Made by a program: the position numbers and the translations under genes
Part shown: positions 1 to 5,669 of the stretch, one piece after another
Numbering within the stretch: the stretch's first letter is position 1
Layout: every line of letters begins with the position of its first letter
Notes under the pieces: model-generated
The model's database searches: none
Told to the model about the DNA's origin: nothing
What the model saw: the letters and a program-made list of their open reading frames with translations, nothing else
NCBI GenBank assembly: GCA_029821215.1
Contig: JALGTV010000091.1
Location: 1 to 10,622, forward strand
DNA length: 10,622 nucleotides
Direction of reading: 5' to 3'
Origin: Candidatus Zipacnadia bacterium
GTDB lineage: Bacteria; Armatimonadota; Zipacnadia; Zipacnadales; Zipacnadaceae

Positions 1-24
1 CCCATACCCATGCCCATACCCATC
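1..24. repeat. Hexamer tandem repeat coding for Met-Gly repeats
   Basis: Four near-identical 6-base units (cccata, cccatg, cccata, cccatc) lie at the left edge. In the minus-strand gene they encode alternating Met and Gly. The array may continue beyond the window, so its true length is unknown. Confidence 0.7.
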
Positions 25-545
25 ATCTGTTCGCTGCGTTCACGGATGGCCTTACCAGCTTCGCCGGGAACGTTTACCGTACCCTCGCCTCTGACCTCAT
101 AGCAGAGTCGGGGGCCGCGGTGATAGCGGGTACGAAGCAGTATCGGCGTGCCAATTTCACGCGAGGAGATATCGTTTGCCACCTGGACTCTGATGGTGTC
201 CCGGGCTTGTTCTTTACCTGATCCGTCGTAGACCACTGCTTCCACAGTATAGCTCCCATCAGGATAGAGGCGCTTGTCATCTTCGTCACGGACTTGGCTA
301 TTCCAGTGGACCTGGAAGGGAGAAGTGGTGGCAGTAAGATACTCATCAGGTCCAGGGCGGATGCGAAATGAGACCCATCCCCCGTCGGGGACCGCGGCCT
401 GGCTGGCCCCTAATGTTACTAAGCCGTGGACAGTAGTCCCAGACGGCGGCGAGACAATCTGGAACTGGTCTTGGGCACCAACCCACATGGCCGCCAATCC
501 CAGACTGATAATGAGAGCAATAATGACGGTTCGCGCTATTTTCAT
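1..545 (-). CDS. Secreted Ig-like domain protein, 3' end outside the window (partial)
   Basis: I translated this from the sequence: 181 codons are open from an ATG at 545 down to the window edge with no stop. Residues 1-24 form a signal peptide (MKIAR, a hydrophobic core, then WVGA before QDQ), so the protein is exported. Residues about 27-130 are beta-rich and look like a bacterial Ig-like/E-set domain: an SPPSGTTVHG opening, a W(V)SF strand, a YPDGSYTVEAVVYDGSG hairpin and a closing DTIRVQVAN strand. Residues about 131-175 are more polar, and the visible end is Met-Gly repeats. The start lies 3 bases after the HIT gene's stop, with an AAAGGGG ribosome site inside the HIT gene, so it is the third gene of the secG operon. 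Function is unknown. Ig-like domains often mediate surface binding or act as spacers, but nothing here shows a partner. The reading frame and export signal are solid; the domain name is less so. Confidence 0.72.
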   Translation of the reverse strand, partial: MKIARTVIIALIISLGLAAMWVGAQDQFQIVSPPSGTTVHGLVTLGASQAAVPDGGWVSFRIRPGPDEYLTATTSPFQVHWNSQVRDEDDKRLYPDGSYTVEAVVYDGSGKEQARDTIRVQVANDISSREIGTPILLRTRYHRGPRLCYEVRGEGTVNVPGEAGKAIRERSEQMMGMGMGM

Positions 546-548
546 AAG

Positions 549-1085
549 TCAATGCCCCTTTCCAGGATGCTGCTGAGGGGTAAGATTGTGCTGATATTCC
601 TGGGCCGCTTGGACAATTAGTGGTCGCAGTTGCTGGGCTGTCTCACTGAGCGACTGGGGTACGACCCGGGTCTGAGCCATCACCGTCATATAATTAGTGT
701 CACCCTGCCAGCGAGGGACAATATGCATATGGACATGGTCATCAATACCAGCGCCGGCAGCCGCACCAATGTTCATTCCCAGGTTGATTCCATCTACGTT
801 CAGAGCCTTCCGCAACACCTGGATGCATACCTGGGTTAGCTGCATCATCTCCGCGATCTGGGCCGGCGACAAATCCACCAGTCGCCCTACATGGTTGTAG
901 GGGACGACCATCAGGTGGCCACTATTATACGGAAAAGTATTGAGAATGATAAAATTATGTTCACCGCGGTAAAGGATATAGTTGCTTTCATCGCTTTCTT
1001 GTTGCAACTTCTGACAAAGTATACACCCTTCGGGTTTCTCACCAGCCACATAATCAATTCGCCACGGTGCCCACAAGTAATCCAT
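549..1085 (-). CDS. HIT family hydrolase / Ap4A phosphorylase-like protein
   Basis: A 178-residue histidine triad protein, of the group whose members cleave dinucleoside polyphosphates such as Ap4A or other nucleotide conjugates. The triad is H117-V-H119-M-H121, followed by IVPRW, with H119 the expected nucleophile. It also has the upstream GMNIG (103-107) and the NSGH segment (54-57). C21 and C24 form a CxxC pair that, in related bacterial Ap4A phosphorylases, helps bind zinc. I start it at the ATG at 1085 because the protein then begins MDYLWAPWR, the family's usual opening, and has a GAGGTGGAG ribosome site just upstream. A GTG at 1106 would add seven poorly conserved residues. It lies 64 bases downstream of secG and 3 bases upstream of the Ig-like gene, so it is the middle gene of that operon. 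The family call is firm; the substrate cannot be read from sequence. Confidence 0.93.
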   Translation of the reverse strand: MDYLWAPWRIDYVAGEKPEGCILCQKLQQESDESNYILYRGEHNFIILNTFPYNSGHLMVVPYNHVGRLVDLSPAQIAEMMQLTQVCIQVLRKALNVDGINLGMNIGAAAGAGIDDHVHMHIVPRWQGDTNYMTVMAQTRVVPQSLSETAQQLRPLIVQAAQEYQHNLTPQQHPGKGH

Positions 1086-1086
1086 A

Positions 1087-1139
1087 CTCCACCTCGCGCC
1101 CGGCACCGACGCTCTCCGGGATGGTCAGTATCGGTGGAG
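1087..1139 (-). promoter_or_regulatory. Possible hairpin masking the HIT gene ribosome site
   Basis: In the secG-HIT spacer the transcript carries CUCCACC (1139-1133), which is perfectly complementary to GGUGGAG (1093-1087), the HIT gene's Shine-Dalgarno sequence. Inside this 7-bp stem is a nested 5-bp stem (CCCGG 1120-1116 with CCGGG 1103-1099). The pairing could limit HIT translation until ribosomes or another factor open it. I saw the complementarity directly; any regulatory role is inferred, and such stems can arise by chance in GC-rich DNA. Confidence 0.3.
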
Positions 1140-1149
1140 CGCTGTGGTT

Positions 1150-1380
1150 TTAGTATTTATACCACAATATGGCAACAGCTAAGCACGCCAGGACCCAGAC
1201 GATGGCACCATACTTAACAATAGTATCCAGCCACGCCTCCCGGCTGCCCTCTTTGAACCGCGAACGATCGGATCCGCCCATGGCTGCCGAGAACCCAGGG
1301 TCACCGCTGCTCTGGAGCATCTCGGCTACAATGACGGCCAAGGCACTGAGCAAAGCAATTACTAAGGCAAACGTTTTCAT
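1150..1380 (-). CDS. secG: Preprotein translocase subunit SecG
   Basis: A 76-residue small membrane protein with the SecG plan: a first membrane helix (residues about 3-20), a polar Gly/Ser-rich loop beginning LQSSGDPGFSAAMGGS, then a second helix (about 52-73) close to the C-terminus. The length is usual for SecG. With SecY and SecE it forms the Sec protein-conducting channel and aids SecA-driven transport across the inner membrane. I chose the ATG at 1380 because MKTFALVIA is a natural start of helix 1 and a GGGAG ribosome site lies about 9 bases upstream. The in-frame extension up to 1449 would run into the promoter. It leads a minus-strand operon with the HIT and Ig-like genes. Unlike in many Firmicutes, it is not beside rnr, tpiA or smpB. 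Confidence 0.92.
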   Translation of the reverse strand: MKTFALVIALLSALAVIVAEMLQSSGDPGFSAAMGGSDRSRFKEGSREAWLDTIVKYGAIVWVLACLAVAILWYKY

Positions 1381-1420
1381 CGTCTGGTCTCCCGTTACGG
1401 TTGCAAGTCTTATGATAGGT

Positions 1421-1449
1421 ACTCTACTATATCTAACCTCAACTGTCAA
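1421..1449 (-). promoter_or_regulatory. Sigma70-type promoter of secG operon
   Basis: On the minus strand a perfect -35 hexamer TTGACA (1449-1444) is followed by a 17-base spacer and TAGAGT (1426-1421, 4 of 6 bases matching TATAAT). The expected start of transcription is near 1414, about 34 bases before the secG ATG. Confidence 0.65.
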
Positions 1450-1464
1450 GAGAGATGCTATCAG

Positions 1465-1494
1465 TTGACAATGTTAATCGGCACCGAATATACT
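1465..1494 (+). promoter_or_regulatory. Sigma70-type promoter of lpxC
   Basis: TTGACA (1465-1470) is followed by an 18-base spacer and TATACT (1489-1494). Transcription would begin near 1501, leaving a leader of about 108 bases before the lpxC ATG. Its -35 box lies only 15 bases from that of the divergent secG promoter, so the two polymerases probably compete for the site. Confidence 0.68.
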
Positions 1495-1608
1495 ACTGCC
1501 AAGCACTATGAGGCCCAGAATAGCAGCTCCTTGTTTCCCCAATCCAGATAATCTTCATGGCCCGGCGGGGCTTCAGCGACGGGGAATGGGTGCTGCGCCA
1601 GTAAGGAG

Positions 1609-2433
1609 ATGGCAACTGTTCCTATCCGAGCTACCTTAGCCGACACCGTCACCCTGGTAGATGTGGGTGTGCGCTCCGGCCAGGAGATAACGGTAGCGCT
1701 GCGGCCAGCGGTAGATCAAGGCCTGTGGCTCCACCGGACCGATGTGGAGGCCCAGTGGCCAGTGAGCGTGGACACTGCCCTGTTGCTGCCTGACTGTATG
1801 GCTATTGGTGATACTGAGTGCCATGTGCTGTTTATGGAACACTTGCTGGCGGTCCTGGCGGCCGCCGGGATCACTGATGCTATGATTGAAGTGTCCGGGC
1901 CGGAGGTCCCACTCTTTGACGGCAGTGCGGGGCCGTTGTGGGCAGCAGTCCAAAAGACGGCAGTTGTGCCCCTGAGTGGGGAGATCAGCGCAATAGATGT
2001 GGAGCAGCCCCTAATCATTGATGGGGGAAACCGCTTTATTGTCGCCTTGCCAGCCCAGCAAGCTGAGTATCATTACCTACTGGAGCACGATCACCCGCTA
2101 ATTGGCCGTCAGTGGGCCACCTACCGCCCGGACAGCGATGATTTCGGCACGCAAATTGCTCCAGCCCGCACATTTATTACCTATGAAAGGGCACTACAGG
2201 CTCAGCAGGCAGGGCAGTTGAAGGGTGGTTCGGAGCGCAATGCGGTGGTCATTTATCCTGACCGATTGTCGGCTGATCCCGGCCTCCCCCAGGCTTTTGC
2301 CCGCCATAAGCTGCTTGACCTGCTTGGCGATCTTTACCTACTGGGGCGACCAGTCCGCGCCCAAATTATCGCCGTCCGGACCGGTCACCAGCACAACCTG
2401 CGGCTGACCAAGAGATTAGCCGAACTCCTGTAG
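1609..2433 (+). CDS. lpxC: UDP-3-O-acyl-N-acetylglucosamine deacetylase LpxC
   Basis: A 274-residue zinc amidase that removes the acetyl group from UDP-3-O-acyl-GlcNAc, the committed step of lipid A synthesis in the cytoplasm. Both halves of the LpxC fold are present: RATLADTVTLVDVGVRSG at the start, MEHLLAVLAAAGI (76-88), GPEVPLFDGSAGP (97-109), ARTF, then HKLLDLLGDLYLLGRP (233-248) and TGH (258-260). By family knowledge H78, H233 and D237 bind zinc, E77 is the general base and H260 is catalytic; all are present, so the enzyme should be active. It is somewhat shorter than E. coli LpxC (305 residues). ATG 1609 is the only usual start in an open frame that begins at 1552. An AAGGAG motif touches this ATG directly, which is abnormally close for a ribosome site. 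It ends 7 bases from the convergent pseudopilin gene. Its presence implies an LPS outer membrane. Confidence 0.95.
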   Translation: MATVPIRATLADTVTLVDVGVRSGQEITVALRPAVDQGLWLHRTDVEAQWPVSVDTALLLPDCMAIGDTECHVLFMEHLLAVLAAAGITDAMIEVSGPEVPLFDGSAGPLWAAVQKTAVVPLSGEISAIDVEQPLIIDGGNRFIVALPAQQAEYHYLLEHDHPLIGRQWATYRPDSDDFGTQIAPARTFITYERALQAQQAGQLKGGSERNAVVIYPDRLSADPGLPQAFARHKLLDLLGDLYLLGRPVRAQIIAVRTGHQHNLRLTKRLAELL

Positions 2434-2440
2434 CTATCCC

Positions 2441-3076
2441 TCAATCGCCGGCCTCCAGTGACCACTGGCTGTCACCTAAATCAGCATTGGGTAGCCACTT
2501 GCTGTGTCCATCAACATAGATAGCATTGAAGCCGTTGTTGTGGCGATCCTCAGCTAAACTGGTTAGGGGCCAGGACCAGTTGCCACTTTGGGTGCCCCCG
2601 ATATCCCAGGGGGTAGGATACGGAGGGGTTGTCTCTCGATCATCAGCGGGATCCGTCTCCGCCAGGGCAATAGTACCACTGGGGTCTTGGATCTGGTCAA
2701 TCTTCACTTCACTCATCCCCAGTTCAAATCGTCCGTCTCCGGGATACTTGTCATAGCAATTAAGCCCGTAGTGGCGTAGGGCTGGGTCGCGCTGACTCTC
2801 GGAGGGACAGTACCAGATTTGCTCATCGCGGCCCCAGGGATCAACCAGGTCCCAGTAAAACCTCACCGGCTGGGTCTTAGTGAAGCGAGGGGGAAATACG
2901 CCCTCATAGGCGTGGGCATACATAGCTGTCGCCAGGGCCACCTGCCGTAGATTGGACAGACAGACAGTGGCATTAGCCTTTTCTCGAGCCTGCAAGAAAA
3001 CCGGAAACAGCAATGCGGCTAATATGGAGATAATGGCGATCACGACCAGTAACTCAATAAGCGTGAAGCCTCGCAT
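2441..3076 (-). CDS. Type II secretion/pilus-like pseudopilin with H-X9-DG C-terminus
   Basis: A 211-residue protein with a class III prepilin signal: MRG, then FTLIELLVVIAI, with Gly at -1 and Glu at +5 of the mature protein, so a prepilin peptidase should cut after G3. The hydrophobic helix spans residues about 4-25 and is followed by FPVFLQAREKA and CLSNLRQVALATAMYAHAY. The C-terminal part is globular and ends with H179-X9-D189-G190, the H-X9-DG motif of the DUF1559-like pseudopilin family that is abundant in Planctomycetota and Armatimonadota. These proteins are thought to form pseudopili or surface fibres; the exact role of most is unknown. The ATG at 3076 follows an AAGGA ribosome site. 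It lies 34 bases downstream of queC on the same strand and may share its transcript, though no functional link to queuosine is evident. No secretion ATPase or secretin is next to it. Confidence 0.9.
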   Translation of the reverse strand: MRGFTLIELLVVIAIISILAALLFPVFLQAREKANATVCLSNLRQVALATAMYAHAYEGVFPPRFTKTQPVRFYWDLVDPWGRDEQIWYCPSESQRDPALRHYGLNCYDKYPGDGRFELGMSEVKIDQIQDPSGTIALAETDPADDRETTPPYPTPWDIGGTQSGNWSWPLTSLAEDRHNNGFNAIYVDGHSKWLPNADLGDSQWSLEAGD

Positions 3077-3110
3077 ATTTCCTTCTCCCCTTGCTCTGCC
3101 CTAAACACTA

Positions 3111-3806
3111 CTAATATTCACCAGTGCGGCGCTTTTGTTGCCAGCTTTCCCAGATTCCGCTCTCTATCAGAGCCCGGCGCAGGCGCAGGCAGGATTCGCA
3201 CTGCCAGCAGTGCTGGTCGCCACCCAGGTAACAGCTCCAGACCAGATGTAACGGTGCACCTAATTCTTGGCCAAGCTGGACTATCTGTGTCTTGGTTAGG
3301 TCAACCGTAGGCGCCAGCACTTTCAGGTGCCGACCAGTGGAATAGGTGAAGAAGTTCTCGGCGGCCTGAATAAACTGGGGTGAATTGTCGGGGAAAGTAG
3401 TCGCTTCCTCGGCATTGAATCCACACACTATCCCCCCACAATCCAGAGCATCGCAGTAGGCGGCAGCAATGCTGAGAAAAATACCATTGCGATTGGGTAC
3501 CCACACCGCCCGGGCCCGCTGTTGGGCTGCCTGATAATTGTTAAGTTCCTCTTCGGAGACGACCGGCACCGGTTGTTGGCGGTCGGTAAGAGCACTGGCC
3601 CCCAACTGGCCCAACCAGGGCAATTCAATAACATGGTGGGCACAGCTTAGCTTGTCGGCTATCTGTCGGGCGGCCTGGCTCTCGCGCTGAGCGGCCCGCT
3701 GGCCGTAGTTGAAGGTCAGAGATAGGACGAGCTGGTGCTGACGATGGGCCGCCCAGGTCGCCACCACTGAGTCCAGGCCGCCAGAGAGCAAGCTGATGAC
3801 CTGCAT
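3111..3806 (-). CDS. queC: 7-cyano-7-deazaguanine (preQ0) synthase QueC
   Basis: A 231-residue ATP-dependent enzyme that converts 7-carboxy-7-deazaguanine and ammonia to preQ0 in the cytoplasm, on the way to queuosine in tRNA. The N-terminal PP-loop SGGLDS (8-13) binds ATP, FNYGQRA follows, and WVPNRNG is the family's mid-protein motif. Near the C-terminus four cysteines (C192, C200, C203, C206) form the zinc site in the pattern C-X7-C-X2-C-X2-C. The length is standard. The ATG at 3806 has GGAGGA 6 bases upstream, inside the end of queD, and only 2 bases separate it from the queD stop, so translation of the two is probably coupled. QueE, QueF and the later queuosine enzymes are not in this window. 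Confidence 0.96.
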   Translation of the reverse strand: MQVISLLSGGLDSVVATWAAHRQHQLVLSLTFNYGQRAAQRESQAARQIADKLSCAHHVIELPWLGQLGASALTDRQQPVPVVSEEELNNYQAAQQRARAVWVPNRNGIFLSIAAAYCDALDCGGIVCGFNAEEATTFPDNSPQFIQAAENFFTYSTGRHLKVLAPTVDLTKTQIVQLGQELGAPLHLVWSCYLGGDQHCWQCESCLRLRRALIESGIWESWQQKRRTGEY

Positions 3807-3808
3807 AT

Positions 3809-4180
3809 CTATTCCTCCGTGTAGGTCACCCGAGCAGTGTCAGATTCCCAGACGCTTACGGCGGTAACTCGCACGGGTGATTGTTTCAATCGTGCCACTA
3901 CCTGGGTAAAGATATAGTGAGATAGGTTTTCGCTGCTGGGATTAGAGTCAACAAAGGCCGGATGCTGATTGAGGTCGGTATGGTCCAGCTCGGCGATAAC
4001 TTCATCGCAGGTGGTCTTCAGTTGCCCAAAATCCATCAGCAGGTCTTGCCGGTTAAGTTCCTGCCCCACTACGCTGATTTGCACCCGATAATTGTGGCCA
4101 TGGGGCCGGGCACAGCGGCCCTCGTATCCGCGTAGGTGGTGGGCAGCAGCAAAGTTACGCTCTACAGTCAGTTCGTACAT
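3809..4180 (-). CDS. queD: 6-carboxy-5,6,7,8-tetrahydropterin synthase QueD
   Basis: A 123-residue member of the 6-pyruvoyl-tetrahydropterin synthase fold that turns 7,8-dihydroneopterin triphosphate into 6-carboxytetrahydropterin, the first committed step to preQ0. Zinc ligands are expected at H14, H27 and H29 (NFAAAHHL and RPHGHNY), the catalytic Cys at C23, the Asp-His pair at D66-H67 (LDHTDLN) and the substrate-binding Glu at E112 (VWES). C-R-P-H-G-H is the form seen in true QueD enzymes. The ATG at 4180 has GGGAGG 7 bases upstream. It is first in the queD-queC cluster and is read from an extended -10 promoter just upstream. Confidence 0.95.
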   Translation of the reverse strand: MYELTVERNFAAAHHLRGYEGRCARPHGHNYRVQISVVGQELNRQDLLMDFGQLKTTCDEVIAELDHTDLNQHPAFVDSNPSSENLSHYIFTQVVARLKQSPVRVTAVSVWESDTARVTYTEE

Positions 4181-4209
4181 TCTCAGCCCTCCCGGGTAAA
4201 CTTACCAGA

Positions 4210-4238
4210 ATTATAACACAGCTCGGTAACTCCTACAA
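4210..4238 (-). promoter_or_regulatory. Extended -10 promoter of queD-queC
   Basis: The minus strand shows a perfect TATAAT (4215-4210) preceded by TGT, giving the extended -10 form TGnTATAAT. Seventeen bases upstream is a weak -35, TTGTAG (4238-4233). Transcription would start near 4203, about 23 bases before the queD ATG. I see no preQ1 riboswitch in this short leader, which leaves little room for one. Confidence 0.68.
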
Positions 4239-4258
4239 CCGGGCGGAAGTTCCCACTC

Positions 4259-4287
4259 TTGACAGGACAAACAGTACGGGTTATACT
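4259..4287 (+). promoter_or_regulatory. Promoter of tRNA-Glu
   Basis: TTGACA (4259-4264), a 17-base spacer and TATACT (4282-4287) form a near-consensus vegetative promoter. The expected transcript start is near 4294, about 17 bases before the mature tRNA 5' end. It diverges from the queD promoter. Confidence 0.75.
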
Positions 4288-4310
4288 TTTTGGCTGATAG
4301 AGGTTATGGT

Positions 4311-4386
4311 GCCCCCATCGTCTAGTGGACCAGGACACCGGATTCTCAGTCCGGCAGCCGGGGTTCGAATCCCCGTGGGGGTACCA
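4311..4386 (+). tRNA. tRNA-Glu (anticodon CUC)
   Basis: All four stems fold. The acceptor GCCCCCA pairs with TGGGGGT (with a G1-U72 wobble, as in cyanobacterial and plastid tRNA-Glu). The D arm is GTC/GAC, the anticodon stem CCGGA/TCCGG has the seven-base loop TTCTCAG, and the T stem CGGGG/CCCCG has the loop TTCGAAT. The discriminator is A at 4383 and CCA is encoded at 4384-4386. The anticodon CTC reads GAG glutamate codons, and in many bacteria this species only supplements a UUC-anticodon tRNA. The identity also follows from the overall match to tRNA-Glu. No integrase or att duplication is seen at its 3' end. Confidence 0.96.
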
Positions 4387-4501
4387 TTATGTATTTATGT
4401 ATTATGGTTAGCTGAACGCCTAAGAGTGTAGCAGAGCTGTCCTGGGTGGGATTAGAGTAGTGATGAGGATGGGACTGTTTCAATACATGAGAGGTAGCAA
4501 A

Positions 4502-4957
4502 GTGGCCGACGGGAGACTGCAGCAGAATCTGCGTCGGATCGGGATAGTGGGGGTCCTGATAGTGATGCTGCCGGCAGGCAGTTGGGCTATGCAGTATCCT
4601 CGGGATCCGATTAAGGCGACGGCTCGCTATTTAGCAGCGCGTCAGCGGGTCCACATCGTTGGGCAGCTACACCCCGATCAGTTGGCCATTACTGAAGCGC
4701 TACCTGGCGGGGCTGCGGTTGAACTGGGCGGCGAAATAATAGGCCATACTACGGTAGTGAAAGGTAACAGTACCATTTTTTGCATATTGCTGAGCACCAC
4801 CAGTGGCTTGGCGGTTTCGCTTGATTGTCCCCAGCCCATTGAGGGCTTAGCCGTGGGTGAAATAGTCCAGGCATTGGTTACCGTTCCCCAGGAAGGCGCC
4901 GATGGACGGCATTTTGACGTAGAGTGCATAGTTCGCCGGTCACCGACACCGCACTAA
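4502..4957 (+). CDS. Small exported protein of unknown family
   Basis: I do not recognise the family. The frame is open from GTG 4460, with ATGs at 4463, 4469 and 4487. I prefer GTG 4502 because GAGAGG lies 7 bases upstream and the product then has a compact signal peptide (basic region ending NLRR, core IGIVGVLIVML, cleavage after GSWA), leaving a mature part of about 120 residues. The mature part is beta-rich: VHIVGQL, ELGGEIIGHTTVV, STIFCILLS and GEIVQALVTVP are strand-like, which could fit a small OB-like barrel, but I cannot confirm this. Two Cys residues (in FCILL and LDCPQ) and a third near the end (VECIV) could form a disulfide. It follows the tRNA gene on the same strand and overlaps the transglycosylase gene by 34 bases. 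The two might be one exported protein interrupted by a frameshift. Confidence 0.6.
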   Translation: MADGRLQQNLRRIGIVGVLIVMLPAGSWAMQYPRDPIKATARYLAARQRVHIVGQLHPDQLAITEALPGGAAVELGGEIIGHTTVVKGNSTIFCILLSTTSGLAVSLDCPQPIEGLAVGEIVQALVTVPQEGADGRHFDVECIVRRSPTPH

Positions 4958-5553
4958 CTCTAACGTCTGACAGCCCTCCAGAGCCCGCTGCACAGCAAGC
5001 TGATACCACCCAGCCGTCGGCAGTATGGGGGAATTTACCGGGGCCAGCCGATACTCAGGCCCCGACTGACCAGCAGCAAAAAATCGCCGTCTGGGCTAAC
5101 TGGGTAGCAGAGCATAATCCACAGTTAACCGAGACTGAATGTGAGCTAATAGTGCGGTGGGTCCTGGGCTATTCGCGGATTTATGGGGTTAACCACCGGT
5201 TGATTTTCGCAGTCATTGAGGCGGAATCGAATTTTAATCCGGCTTGTGTCTCCCATGCCGGGGCGGTGGGTCTGATGCAGTTAATGCCCAGCACCGCTCG
5301 CAGTGTGCAGGTGCAAAACCGCTGGAATGTCCAGGAGAACATCCGCGGAGGTATCCAGTACCTCTCTCAGCAACTGGCGGCATATGCCGACCGTTCCAAC
5401 TATGAGCAGTGTGTATTGGGTCTAGCCAGTTATAATGCAGGGCCCAACGCGGTCAAGAAGTACGGCGGCGTTCCCCCGTATGATGAGACACGCCGATATG
5501 TAATCAAGGTTACCAATAGGTTTGCCGAACTGGAGCGGGCCGGTTATCCCTAA
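4924..5553 (+). CDS. Lytic transglycosylase, SLT domain (family 1), no visible signal peptide
   Basis: A 209-residue reading frame. Residues 1-52 are a Pro/Thr/Gln-rich linker. Residues about 88-200 are an SLT lysozyme-like domain that cleaves peptidoglycan between MurNAc and GlcNAc, leaving 1,6-anhydro ends. The catalytic Glu is E101 in EAESNFNP, followed by GAVGLMQLMPSTA (113-125), the NIRGGIQYL segment and ASYNAGPNAVKKYGG (168-182), then YDETRRYV. All the usual motifs are present. The start is a problem. The frame opens only at 4918, and GTG 4924 is its sole usual start before the domain, without a clear ribosome site. No signal peptide follows, although the enzyme must act in the periplasm. 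Either it is translated by coupling to the upstream gene and exported by another route, or the upstream signal-bearing frame and this one are a single gene split by a frameshift. Domain call firm, start weak. Confidence 0.88.
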   Translation: MHSSPVTDTALTLTSDSPPEPAAQQADTTQPSAVWGNLPGPADTQAPTDQQQKIAVWANWVAEHNPQLTETECELIVRWVLGYSRIYGVNHRLIFAVIEAESNFNPACVSHAGAVGLMQLMPSTARSVQVQNRWNVQENIRGGIQYLSQQLAAYADRSNYEQCVLGLASYNAGPNAVKKYGGVPPYDETRRYVIKVTNRFAELERAGYP

Positions 5554-5669
5554 GCCGTATCGGAAGGCTGCGAGCTATGGGCAGCCCGACCAGGTGCCTA
5601 ATGTCTGGTTAGGGGAGACAGATATGGCCCACCCCCAGGTTTTACAACAGTCTCAAGTAGGAGGTCACT

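Noticed and set aside
891..1217. A 108-residue plus-strand reading frame across HIT and secG
   Set aside because: It is antisense to two well-recognised genes and has no motif.
1440..1467. CAACTG/CAGTTG inverted repeat between the secG and lpxC promoters, considered as an operator
   Set aside because: The 6-base arms mostly come from the two TTGACA boxes facing opposite ways. No independent sign of a regulator site.
4387..4460. AT-rich TATGTATT repeats after tRNA-Glu, considered as an integration site or terminator
   Set aside because: No duplicated tRNA end, no integrase gene and no stem with a T run nearby.
5565..5616. Short inverted repeats after the transglycosylase gene (GGCTGC/GCAGCC and TGTCT/AGACA)
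   Set aside because: The stems are only 5-6 bp with no following T run, so they do not qualify as a terminator.
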